From Bacteroidales bacterium UBA4621 (GTDB taxonomy: Bacteria; Bacteroidota; Bacteroidia; Bacteroidales; Paludibacteraceae): 13,750 nucleotides of DNA. Location of the stretch: the NCBI GenBank assembly GCA_002387325.1, contig DGIN01000024.1:1-13750 (forward strand), given 5' to 3'. Positions within the stretch are counted from its first letter, which is position 1. Every line of letters begins with the position of its first letter. The notes under the pieces were generated by a model. The model made no database searches. It saw only the letters and a program-made list of their open reading frames with translations, and was not told where the DNA came from. Below, in pieces: positions 1 through 6,817 of the stretch. Made by a program: the position numbers and the translations under genes.

Positions 1-61
1 GTTTCTAAATGGACACTATATAACCGCAATCACCTTTATAAGACATCGTTATGGCACAATT

Positions 62-92
62 ATTGTAATTTTTAGGCAATATATATCATTTG
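62..92 (+). promoter_or_regulatory. Weak candidate promoter of the sirtuin gene
   Basis: ATTG (62-65) and ATCATTTG (85-92) are 19 bases apart and resemble the Bacteroidota -33 TTTG and -7 TAnnTTTG boxes with one and two mismatches. The position would give a leader of about 10 bases before the ATG at 109. Bases 1-61 hold nothing else that I recognise. Confidence 0.25.
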
Positions 93-108
93 AGAACACA
101 AAAACGGT

Positions 109-807
109 ATGAAAATAGTTGTATTTACAGGTGCGGGCGTGAGTGCCGAAAGCGGTCTCGGAACATTCAGAGACGCAGACGGGCTATGGGAGAAATACCG
201 CATAGAAGACGTGTGTACCCACGAGGCGTGGCTGCGCAACCCGCAACTGTGTGTGGATTTCTACAACGCACGCCGCCGTGATACGCTTGCCGCACAGCCC
301 AATGCCGCCCACTTGGCGATTACCCGTTTGCAGAAAGCGTTTCCCGACACGGAGATTATCACGCAGAACATCGATGATCTGCACGAGCGTGCCGGTTCGA
401 CCCATATCACGCACTTGCACGGCGAGATAACCAAACTGCGTTCGGATATCAACGAGACAGCCACCGTGCCGCTGCAAGGGTGGGAGCAGCACTACGGCGA
501 CCGGCATCCGGACGGCAGTCTGCTGCGCCCATACGTGGTTTTCTTCGGCGAGAATGTACCCTATTTCCCCGTGGCGTGCAACATTGCTTCGCAGGCGGAT
601 ATTATGATTGTGGTAGGCACAAGCCTGAATGTCTATCCGGCAGCATCGCTATTAGAGTACGTGTCCCGCACCGCCAAGATATATGTGGTTGATCCGGGGC
701 TGCCAGATTTCGGAATCTACCGCGACAGGATAACGCATATCCGCGAGAAAGCATCGGTGGGAGTGCCGCAGTTGGTGGAACAACTGATCAATGAATTGAT
801 AAATTAG
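109..807 (+). CDS. cobB: NAD-dependent protein deacylase (sirtuin, CobB/SIRT5-like), zinc-cysteine-less
   Basis: Cytoplasmic sirtuin of 232 residues that should remove acyl groups from lysines using NAD+. Seen: the NAD-binding motif GAGVSAESGLGTFRDADGLW (residues 8-27), QNID at 87-90, the catalytic His104 in HLHGE, FFGE at 145-148 and the VVGTSLNVYPA segment at 168-178. Tyr52 and Arg55 (FYNARR) match the YxxR pair that in SIRT5 and E. coli CobB binds succinyl/malonyl groups, so desuccinylation is the likelier activity (inference). The zinc-module region between His104 and Phe145 has no cysteine at all, whereas most sirtuins carry four there; I recall other Bacteroidota sirtuins lacking them too. 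The ATG at 109 places the NAD motif at the usual distance from the N-terminus. The gene stands alone, with a hairpin terminator 15 bases downstream. Family assignment is secure; acyl preference is inferred. Confidence 0.93.
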   Translation: MKIVVFTGAGVSAESGLGTFRDADGLWEKYRIEDVCTHEAWLRNPQLCVDFYNARRRDTLAAQPNAAHLAITRLQKAFPDTEIITQNIDDLHERAGSTHITHLHGEITKLRSDINETATVPLQGWEQHYGDRHPDGSLLRPYVVFFGENVPYFPVACNIASQADIMIVVGTSLNVYPAASLLEYVSRTAKIYVVDPGLPDFGIYRDRITHIREKASVGVPQLVEQLINELIN

Positions 808-816
808 CAAATTAGG
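801..816 (+). repeat. Two-copy 8-bp direct repeat at the sirtuin stop codon
   Basis: AAATTAGC (801-808) and AAATTAGG (809-816) are adjacent and differ only in the last base. The first contains the TAG stop (805-807). It is weak by itself but fits the stop-anchored arrays elsewhere in the window. Confidence 0.35.
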
Positions 817-821
817 ATTTC

Positions 822-868
822 GAAAGGTTGCGAATGGTTTTTTACCGGCTTCGCAACCTTTCTTTTTT
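822..868 (+). terminator. Rho-independent terminator of the sirtuin gene
   Basis: A 13-bp perfect inverted repeat, GAAAGGTTGCGAA (822-834) and TTCGCAACCTTTC (850-862), with a 15-base loop, is followed at once by a T run (863-868). It separates the sirtuin from the next promoter at 941. Confidence 0.85.
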
Positions 869-940
869 ATTGAAACACAAGCCTTTTCGCATCATAGCGA
901 TGTATGTACGAAACGAAAGGAAATAAAAGCCGCTTCATTC

Positions 941-972
941 TTTGTCTATTTTAGGGAACGGGAGTAACTTTG
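941..972 (+). promoter_or_regulatory. Consensus Bacteroidota promoter of the NagB-like/PIG-L gene
   Basis: TTTG (941-944), a 20-base spacer and TAACTTTG (965-972) match the Bacteroidota primary-sigma promoter exactly. Transcription should begin near 978-980, about 20 bases before the ATG at 1000. This also argues against the in-frame TTG at 970 and ATG at 982 as translation starts. Confidence 0.85.
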
Positions 973-999
973 CGGGCAGAGATGTTACCTACTGAAATT

Positions 1000-2982
1000 A
1001 TGAAAACCAATCTTTCTTCCCAAATCTCGCTGTCGCGCGTATCGCCGAAGTTGTACCGCACGGATGACGTACTCGAAATGAGTCGCATCAGCCGTATGGA
1101 GAAAATACCGACCACTATCTATGAGACCGCCAAAGAGGGTTCGCAGGCGGTTGCCAGACTGATTGCCGACCGTATCCGGCAAAAGCAGGCTGAAGGAGAG
1201 AAATTCGTCTTCTCGTTAGTCTGCGGGCGCAGTATGACCGACATCTTTGCCGAGTTGGTGCGTTTGTATGATGAAGAGAAACTGAGTTTCCGCAATGTAG
1301 TGCTGTTCAACCTGTTCGAGTACTATCCGCTGCAATCGCCGGTGCAAGGCTGCTACGGACAGATTAAAGAGCAATTGATCGACCATGTGGATATCCGAAA
1401 TGAGAACATCTATACATTCGACGGCACAATGGACCAGCGCGACCTTATCCCGATGATGTCGCGCTGCGAGCGCAAGATACAGGAATATGGGGGCGTAGAT
1501 CTGCAACTGTTGGGTATCGGGCGGAGCGGAAATATCGGCTTCAACGAACCGGGTTCATCGATGTCAAGCAACACTCGCTTGGTCATTCTCGACACTATCT
1601 CGCGCGATGAGGCTAAGAATATGTTCGGTACTATCGAGCAGGTGCCCGCATCGGCTATCACGATGGGTATCGGTACGATACTGCGTGCCAAAGAGATTGT
1701 ATTGGTGGCATGGGGCGAACACAAAGCCGACCGCCTGCTGGCAGCCGTGGAGGGACAACCCGACACCGCCTGCCCTGCCTCGGCACTGCAACTGCACAGC
1801 AATGCACATATCGTCTGCGACCTGAGTGCCGCCACCCAACTGACACGTATCCACCACCCGTGGCTCGTTACATCCTGCGACTGGGACAACCAACTGACCC
1901 GCCGTGCTATTGTATGGCTCTGCCAGCAGACGGGCAAGCCTATACTGAAACTGACCAACCGCGACTACAACGACTACGGGCTGAGCGAACTGATCACCCT
2001 GCACGGGTCGGCATACAACTGCAACATACGTATCTTCAACGACCTGCAGCATACTATCACGGGCTGGCCCGGCGGCAAGCCCAATGCCGACGATACCGAC
2101 CGCCCCGAGCGTGCCAACCCTTATCCCAAAGATGTACTGATCTTCTCCCCCCACCCCGACGACGATGTCATCTCGATGGGCGGCACGTTTGCCCGCCTCA
2201 TCAAGCAGGGGCATAACGTACATATCGCCTACGAGACCAGCGGGTGCATCGCCGTATGCGATGACGAGGTCATCCGTTTTATGGATTTCATACGCGGTTT
2301 CGACCGTCTGCACCCGACGGGAGGCGACCTTATCGAAAGCAAGTATCGGGAATATACACATTTCCTATCACAAGAGAAAACCGGTGACCAAGACACGCGC
2401 GAGATACTCGACCTCAAAGCCCTTATCCGCCGCGGGGAAGCCACTGCCGCCTGCCGCCATATGGGGTTGCCTACCGACCATATCCATTTCCTCAATCTGC
2501 CTTTCTATGAGACAGGAACCATCAAAAAGGGCAATTTGAGCCAAAAGGATGTAGATATTGTGAAGCAGATTATCCTGGATGTTCACCCGAATGAGATGTT
2601 TGTAGCAGGCGACCTTGCCGACCCGCACGGCACGCACAAGGTGTGTCTTGATGCCGTATTGGCAGCGTTGGACGAACTGAAAGACAGCGAGCCTTGGTTG
2701 CGCGACTGCCGTATATGGATGTACCGCGGTGCATGGATGGAATGGGAAGTGGATCTGATAGAGATGGCGGTGCCGATGTCGCCCGAGGAACTGCGTTTCA
2801 AGCGCAATACGATACTCAAACACCAGTCGCAGATGGAGTCGGCGCCGTTTATGGGCAACGACGAGCGGCTCTTCTGGCAGCGTGCCGAAGACCGCAACCA
2901 CGCCACTGCCGAACTGTATGCCCGTCTCGGACTCGCCAACTACGAAGCCATCGAGGCGTTTGTGCAGTATAAACTCAATTAA
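1000..2982 (+). CDS. Two-domain protein: degenerate glucosamine-6-phosphate deaminase (NagB-like) plus PIG-L family deacetylase
   Basis: A 660-residue protein of a Bacteroidota family usually annotated as glucosamine-6-phosphate deaminase. Residues ~35-290 are a NagB-like domain: FNLFEYYPL (103-111), GIGRSGNIGFNEPGS (172-186) and ITMGIGTIL (220-228). Measured against E. coli NagB, Asp72 becomes Phe106, Asp141 becomes Ser176 and His143 becomes Asn178; only the Glu148 equivalent (Glu183) remains. The phosphate-loop region is VCGRSM (74-79) rather than the glycine-rich PTGGTP. Deaminase activity is therefore doubtful. Residues ~378-600 form a PIG-L/LmbE domain with intact zinc motifs, SPHPDDD (383-389) and HGTH (543-546); this family removes N-acetyl groups from GlcNAc-containing substrates. 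I chose the ATG at 1000 because the promoter ends at 972 and relatives, as I recall them, begin MKTNLSS. The NahK-like kinase follows 154 bases on. Domain identity is strong; the true substrate is unknown. Confidence 0.9.
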   Translation: MKTNLSSQISLSRVSPKLYRTDDVLEMSRISRMEKIPTTIYETAKEGSQAVARLIADRIRQKQAEGEKFVFSLVCGRSMTDIFAELVRLYDEEKLSFRNVVLFNLFEYYPLQSPVQGCYGQIKEQLIDHVDIRNENIYTFDGTMDQRDLIPMMSRCERKIQEYGGVDLQLLGIGRSGNIGFNEPGSSMSSNTRLVILDTISRDEAKNMFGTIEQVPASAITMGIGTILRAKEIVLVAWGEHKADRLLAAVEGQPDTACPASALQLHSNAHIVCDLSAATQLTRIHHPWLVTSCDWDNQLTRRAIVWLCQQTGKPILKLTNRDYNDYGLSELITLHGSAYNCNIRIFNDLQHTITGWPGGKPNADDTDRPERANPYPKDVLIFSPHPDDDVISMGGTFARLIKQGHNVHIAYETSGCIAVCDDEVIRFMDFIRGFDRLHPTGGDLIESKYREYTHFLSQEKTGDQDTREILDLKALIRRGEATAACRHMGLPTDHIHFLNLPFYETGTIKKGNLSQKDVDIVKQIILDVHPNEMFVAGDLADPHGTHKVCLDAVLAALDELKDSEPWLRDCRIWMYRGAWMEWEVDLIEMAVPMSPEELRFKRNTILKHQSQMESAPFMGNDERLFWQRAEDRNHATAELYARLGLANYEAIEAFVQYKLN

Positions 2983-3004
2983 CAAGTAAGAATTAATAAT
3001 TAAC
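2977..3004 (+). repeat. Four-unit 7-bp tandem array over the stop codon of the NagB-like/PIG-L gene
   Basis: Consecutive units AATTAAC (2977), AAGTAAG (2984), AATTAAT (2991) and AATTAAC (2998). The first contains the TAA stop (2980-2982). TAA recurs at 2980, 2987 and 2994, one in each forward frame. The same unit recurs behind dut at 7251. Confidence 0.65.
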
Positions 3005-3060
3005 ATGCAGAGCGGGTGAAAGGATTCCGCCAAATATAATCAAAAATTATTCAAATATTA

Positions 3061-3136
3061 GTATCATTAACACTCTCAACTTCTAAACTCTTTCAACTGC
3101 TCATAAACTTATCAACTCCTCAACTTCTAAACTATT
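3061..3136 (+). repeat. G-poor leader with repeated CAACT/TAAACT motifs before the kinase gene
   Basis: CTCAACTTCTAAACT occurs perfectly at 3075-3089 and 3119-3133, with looser versions of TCAACT and TAAACT between them. From 3062 to 3136 the plus strand has a single G. No TTTG/TAnnTTTG promoter pair is visible in the 154-base gap, so this is probably an unstructured leader or inter-cistronic stretch ending directly at the kinase ATG. Confidence 0.5.
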
Positions 3137-4225
3137 ATGAAAGACATCATTTCGCAATTTGCCATCCCGAACGAGGTGGAGCAGCCGCAGCCGCTCAAGA
3201 TCGGTTTTATCAACGACAGTTACATCGTCCGTGCCAAACACCCGGGCGAGACATCCTATTTTCTGCAGCATATCAACCACCACATCTTCGAGAACGTGGA
3301 GGGGTTGCAACAGAACATACAGCGTGTAACCGACCATATCCGCCACAAACTGCAGGACGCAGGCGAAACCGACATCGACCGCAAGGTGCTGCGCCTGATT
3401 CCCACCAAGGACGGACAACTCTACTACCGCACCCCGGACGGCGAGTATTGGCGTGTGTATGTATTGATAGAGAATGCGTCTTCACAGGAGCGTGTTACAC
3501 CGGAGTCTGCCGAATTAGCCGGCGAGGCTTTCGGGCGGTTTCAGAACCAATTGTCTAACCTGCCTTTCTCGGAACTATGCGAGTCCATTCCGAATTTCCA
3601 CAATATGGAGTTTCGTCTGCAGCAGTTGGACGAAGCCGTACAAGCCGACTATGCGCACCGTCTGCACGACACGCTGGATATACTCCGTGCGCTCAACAGC
3701 CGCCGCGAGGAGATGTGTATGGCGGAACGCCTGTTCCGCGAGGGCAAACTGCCCAAACATATCAACCACTGCGACACGAAGGTGAACAATATGCTCTTCG
3801 ACGAGCAGGGCAAGCCGCTCTGCATTGTCGATTTGGATACCGTAATGCCGGGGTATGTGCTGAGCGATTTCGGTGATTTTATGCGTACCGCCGCCAACAC
3901 GGGTGCCGAGGACGATGTGTGTCTTGACAATATACACGTGGATATGAACATCTTCGAGGCATACACCCGCGGCTACCTGCGTGAGGCAAAGTTTCTGACC
4001 CCCATTGAGAAGCAACTGCTGCCATTCGGCTGCCGCCTGCTCAGTTATATGCAGACCGTCCGTTTCTATACCGACTACCTCAACGGCGACACCTACTACA
4101 AGATACAATATCCCGAGCACAACCTTGTCCGCACCCGCGCCCAACTGCGCCTGGTGGAAGAGCAAGAAAAAGTGCAGAAAGAGATGGAACGGATAGTAGC
4201 GAAATACTGTACACCTATCCTATAA
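3137..4225 (+). CDS. NahK-like sugar kinase (APH/choline kinase fold), predicted N-acetylhexosamine or hexosamine 1-kinase
   Basis: A cytoplasmic 362-residue phosphotransferase of the aminoglycoside phosphotransferase fold. Seen: the catalytic loop HCDTKVNNMLFD (211-222) with Asp213 as catalytic base and Asn217, followed by the metal-binding strand IVDLDTVMPG (230-239) and the FGDFMRTAAN segment (245-254). The HxDTKxNN and DLDTVMPG patterns and the length resemble Bifidobacterium NahK, which phosphorylates GlcNAc/GalNAc at C1, better than antibiotic kinases. The adjacent PIG-L/NagB-like gene and the converging DUF4301 gene support a role in amino-sugar salvage (inference). The ATG at 3137 has no Shine-Dalgarno sequence, as is usual in this phylum. 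The last codons and stop (4215-4225) form the first unit of an 11-bp tandem array. Fold is certain; the sugar is inferred. Confidence 0.85.
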   Translation: MKDIISQFAIPNEVEQPQPLKIGFINDSYIVRAKHPGETSYFLQHINHHIFENVEGLQQNIQRVTDHIRHKLQDAGETDIDRKVLRLIPTKDGQLYYRTPDGEYWRVYVLIENASSQERVTPESAELAGEAFGRFQNQLSNLPFSELCESIPNFHNMEFRLQQLDEAVQADYAHRLHDTLDILRALNSRREEMCMAERLFREGKLPKHINHCDTKVNNMLFDEQGKPLCIVDLDTVMPGYVLSDFGDFMRTAANTGAEDDVCLDNIHVDMNIFEAYTRGYLREAKFLTPIEKQLLPFGCRLLSYMQTVRFYTDYLNGDTYYKIQYPEHNLVRTRAQLRLVEEQEKVQKEMERIVAKYCTPIL

Positions 4226-4258
4226 CTATCCTATAACTATCCTATAACCATCCTATAA
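4215..4258 (+). repeat. Four-copy 11-bp tandem array beginning inside the kinase gene's stop region
   Basis: CTATCCTATAA lies at 4215-4225, 4226-4236 and 4237-4247, with CCATCCTATAA (one change) at 4248-4258. The first copy encodes the last residues and the TAA stop of the kinase. TAA falls at 4223, 4234 and 4245, all three forward frames. The reverse complement carries TAG twice per unit. Confidence 0.85.
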
Positions 4259-4297
4259 CGAATCACATACACCCGATAGCATAAGGACAGGGTAAAG

Positions 4298-4333
4298 AAA
4301 AGGTCGCCTGACGGAATGTCCAGCGACCTTTTT
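4298..4333. terminator. Bidirectional terminator between convergent kinase and DUF4301 genes
   Basis: AAAAGGTCGC (4298-4307) pairs with GCGACCTTTT (4323-4332), and GAC/GTC inside the loop can extend the stem. The T run (4329-4333) serves the plus strand; the mirrored A run serves the minus strand. Confidence 0.85.
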
Positions 4334-4364
4334 GTATGCATTTGCTATGTTTTTCCAGCAGTCC

Positions 4365-5717
4365 TTACTGATGCTGCGGGCGGAGGAGGTCGTTCACCGT
4401 CTTGACGGGATTGAAAGTAGAAACGGGGACTTCCACGAAGATGGTGTTCCAGTGTGCCATTGCCCCGTTCCACAATCCGGGCAACTCCAACGCTAATAGT
4501 TCCTTGCCGTCTTTCGACTTATGGGAGATAAAACCCGTCTGCGGATCAACATAGTCGGGGAGGTGGAACTTGTTGCCCTGATAATCACGAATGGCGCACA
4601 CCAGATCCACGGGGTTGAAATGGGTTGATTGCGCCATCAACTCGGGGTCGTTGATCTGGCTTGACTCCAGAATCTGGTAGGATATAGAGCCGTCGGCATC
4701 GCGTACGAGGAACGGTCCGCCGCCGGGTTCGCCCGTGTTCTTCACCACGCCGCAAACACGAATCGGGCGGTTGAGACGCGCACGCTCCTCGTCGGACAGT
4801 GTCGGGTCTTGCAGACGCTCGAAGATACGTTTCTGCTCCGTAACCAGCACACCTGCCAGCACTTGTTTGTAATGCACCGTATCTTTCTTCAAGCGGTCGG
4901 GTACCACATTATCGATATTCTTGATAAACACAATATCGGCGTCTTGCTGATTGAGGTTCTCTATCAATGCCCCGTGTCCGCCCGGACGGAAAAGCAGTTT
5001 GCCGTCCTTATCACGGAAAGGTGTGCCGTCGGCATTGGCTGCGAGTGTGTCGGTAGAGGGCATTTGCTCCGAGAACGAGATGTCGTAGCGCACACCATAT
5101 TTCTCTTGGTATTTCTGCAGATGTTCGGCAATATGCCGGCGGAAAAGCGGCAGATGCCGGTGCGAAACCGTAAAATGCAGTGCCGACACCCCGTTGCTTG
5201 CGGCATAGAGGGCACCTTCGACCAAATGCTCCAATGCAGGTGTACGTGCGCCATCGCGGTATTTATGGAATAGCAGCAAGCCCTTTGGCAAGTCGCCATA
5301 GTGCATATCGTACAACAGATGGCGCACCGCCTCTTGTCCTGTCAGTCCTGCCAGTTCACTACCGAAAGCGAAATCATCGATATGGGTCAGGAACATCTGA
5401 ATAAACTCGGTCTCCACCCCGTCTTCAAGATACTGAAACAGGTTTTTGAACATTCGGCTTGCCGCACCGCTGGCGGGTACGAACTTCAAGATTTTATGGT
5501 TTTCGGCGAGATATTGCTGCCAAGCGGCAATGTATTCTTCCTGCTCTTTGCGTGTGAGCGCAAGGATGCCTTTGCCTTTTTTGGTGGAAGCAGGTGCCAC
5601 GATGTCCAATGCGGGGAAACCCGTGCGGAAATGCTCCATCTGCTGTTCGGCTTTTTCGAGCGAGATGCCGTGCGCCTCCAGTTGCTCAATGTCTTGCGAA
5701 GTAAATAATGTGTCCAT
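4365..5717 (-). CDS. DUF4301 family protein, predicted UTP:sugar-1-phosphate uridylyltransferase-like enzyme
   Basis: A 450-residue cytoplasmic protein that I recognise as the Bacteroidota family DUF4301, with no proven function that I know of. Several segments read like the UDP-sugar pyrophosphorylase (UDPGP) fold: FVPASGAASRMFK (79-91) as nucleotide loop, HFTVSHRH (181-188), FSEQMPSTDT (215-224), FRPGGHGALIENL (243-255) like the PGGHGD...L motif, IKNIDNV (265-271) at the metal/sugar site, NTGEPGGGPF (327-336), FNPVDLV (367-373) and near the C-terminus STFNPVKTVNDLL (433-445), close to the FLPVKTTSDLL of UDP-glucose pyrophosphorylase. I chose the ATG at 5717; an in-frame TTG at 5738 lies inside the -7 promoter box. 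It faces the kinase gene across a shared terminator. Family assignment is good; enzymatic role is inference. Confidence 0.82.
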   Translation of the reverse strand: MDTLFTSQDIEQLEAHGISLEKAEQQMEHFRTGFPALDIVAPASTKKGKGILALTRKEQEEYIAAWQQYLAENHKILKFVPASGAASRMFKNLFQYLEDGVETEFIQMFLTHIDDFAFGSELAGLTGQEAVRHLLYDMHYGDLPKGLLLFHKYRDGARTPALEHLVEGALYAASNGVSALHFTVSHRHLPLFRRHIAEHLQKYQEKYGVRYDISFSEQMPSTDTLAANADGTPFRDKDGKLLFRPGGHGALIENLNQQDADIVFIKNIDNVVPDRLKKDTVHYKQVLAGVLVTEQKRIFERLQDPTLSDEERARLNRPIRVCGVVKNTGEPGGGPFLVRDADGSISYQILESSQINDPELMAQSTHFNPVDLVCAIRDYQGNKFHLPDYVDPQTGFISHKSKDGKELLALELPGLWNGAMAHWNTIFVEVPVSTFNPVKTVNDLLRPQHQ

Positions 5718-5735
5718 AGTTTTATTAGTTTGCCG

Positions 5736-5767
5736 CAAAGTTACGCATTTATTTGGATATATGCAAA
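5736..5767 (-). promoter_or_regulatory. Consensus promoter of the DUF4301 gene (minus strand)
   Basis: On the minus strand, TTTG (5767-5764), a 20-base spacer and TAACTTTG (5743-5736) match the Bacteroidota consensus exactly. The expected transcript start near 5729 leaves a leader of about 12 bases before the ATG at 5717. It is interleaved with the plus-strand promoter at 5752-5783. Confidence 0.85.
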
Positions 5768-5783
5768 AAAAAGCGTAACTTTG
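5752..5783 (+). promoter_or_regulatory. Consensus promoter of the lipid kinase gene and probably the long downstream unit
   Basis: TTTG (5752-5755), a 20-base spacer and TAACTTTG (5776-5783) match exactly. Transcription should begin near 5790, about 40 bases before the ATG at 5831. CAAAGTTACGC (5736-5746) and GCGTAACTTTG (5773-5783) form a perfect 11-bp inverted repeat made by the two opposing -7 regions. Confidence 0.87.
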
Positions 5784-5830
5784 TCCGCAGATTTAACGTG
5801 GTGCATTGCGTGCCAGAGGAGACACACATA

Positions 5831-6712
5831 ATGAAAAATATAGCATTTATCATCAACCCCATTTCGGGGACACAGAATAAAAAGAAACTGCCCAAACAGA
5901 TACAGCAACTGCTTGACCAAGAGCAATGGCTGCCCAACATCGTCTTTACGGAACGCGCCGGACATGCCACCGAACTGGCACAGCAGTTTGCCCGTATGGG
6001 CTTCGATGCCGTGGTGGCAGTAGGCGGCGATGGCACGGTGAACGAGGTGGCACGCGGGCTGCGCGACACCGAGACGGCAATGGGTATCCTGCCGATGGGT
6101 AGCGGGAACGGCTTTGCCCGCCATATAGGCATCCCCGTGCAGACAAACCGCGCCATAGAGATGCTCAACCATTGCGAGCCGATACGCGCCGATTACGGGC
6201 TTGCCAACGGACGGCTGTTCGTCAGCACCTGCGGCACCGGGTTCGACGCACTGATTGCCGACCAGTTCGCCGGTTCTACCAAACGCGGGTTTAAGACCTA
6301 TTTCGAAAATATAGTCAAGGACGTACTGACCTACAAAGCACAGACCTATCACCTGGTAGGCGAGGGCATCGATGTAACGCACAAGGCGTTTCTGATTACG
6401 TTCGCCAACGCGAGCCAGTGGGGCTACGAGGCGTATATCGCACCTAAGGCAAGTATTCAGGACGGCAAGATGGACATCTGTATTATGAGCAGTTCCGCCC
6501 TACTCGGTGCACCGGGACTGGCATTACGCCTGTTCACCAAGAGCATTGACAACAGCCTGTTTATGGATACTATCCGCACCCGCGAAATCACCCTCGAGCG
6601 CGAAGAGGCAGCCCCCTTCCATATCGACGGCGACCCCGTGGAGATGCCCAAGGATATCCATATCCGCATCGTTCCTGACGGCTTGAAAGTCCTCGCTGAA
6701 AAACGGTTTTAG
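5831..6712 (+). CDS. Diacylglycerol kinase catalytic-domain protein (YegS/BmrU-type lipid kinase)
   Basis: A 293-residue lipid kinase, the usual length for the YegS/BmrU/DgkB group, which phosphorylates diacylglycerol or related lipids with ATP at the inner membrane surface. Seen: IINPISG (7-13) at the N-terminus, the nucleotide-binding GGDGTVNE (65-72), PMGSGNGFARHIGIP (88-102) and the C-terminal HIDGDPV (264-270). I chose the ATG at 5831 because MKNIAFIINP is a canonical N-terminus, while a longer reading from 5753 would start inside the promoter. It is the first gene of a plus-strand run reaching the terminator at 12315. The lipid substrate cannot be told from sequence; in this phylum such proteins also include sphingolipid-kinase-like members. 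Confidence 0.9.
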   Translation: MKNIAFIINPISGTQNKKKLPKQIQQLLDQEQWLPNIVFTERAGHATELAQQFARMGFDAVVAVGGDGTVNEVARGLRDTETAMGILPMGSGNGFARHIGIPVQTNRAIEMLNHCEPIRADYGLANGRLFVSTCGTGFDALIADQFAGSTKRGFKTYFENIVKDVLTYKAQTYHLVGEGIDVTHKAFLITFANASQWGYEAYIAPKASIQDGKMDICIMSSSALLGAPGLALRLFTKSIDNSLFMDTIRTREITLEREEAAPFHIDGDPVEMPKDIHIRIVPDGLKVLAEKRF

Positions 6713-6727
6713 CATTCAAGCCACGAA

Positions 6728-6816
6728 AGAAATATAGAACATTCTACTCTGTGGCACAAAGTAGGGAGGATGCGCATAGGATAGGCTACCCTTGAGCAAT
6801 AGAAATATAGAACATT
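6728..6816 (+). repeat. 16-bp direct repeat pair in the gap before dut
   Basis: AGAAATATAGAACATT is present without mismatch at 6728-6743 and 6801-6816, 57 bases apart. The second copy ends one base before the dut ATG (6818). No promoter pair or hairpin is obvious between them. It could be a duplicated translation-start region, an operator pair or a remnant duplication. Confidence 0.7.
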
Positions 6817-6817
6817 T

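Noticed and set aside
970..999. TTG at 970 or ATG at 982 as start of the NagB-like/PIG-L gene
   Set aside because: The TTG is part of the -7 box, and the ATG at 982 would leave almost no leader. MKTNLSS from 1000 fits the family as I remember it.
1564..2361. A 265-codon minus-strand open frame
   Set aside because: It is antisense to the NagB-like/PIG-L gene and shows no recognisable domain or promoter.
4215..4258. CRISPR array
   Set aside because: Units are 11 bp and directly adjacent with no spacers; there are no cas genes in the window.
5718..5738. TTG at 5738 as start of the DUF4301 gene
   Set aside because: It lies inside the minus-strand -7 promoter box, upstream of the expected transcript start; the ATG at 5717 is suitable.
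6713..6817. Terminator between the lipid kinase and dut genes
   Set aside because: I found no convincing stem followed by a T run; the only structure is the 16-bp direct repeat.
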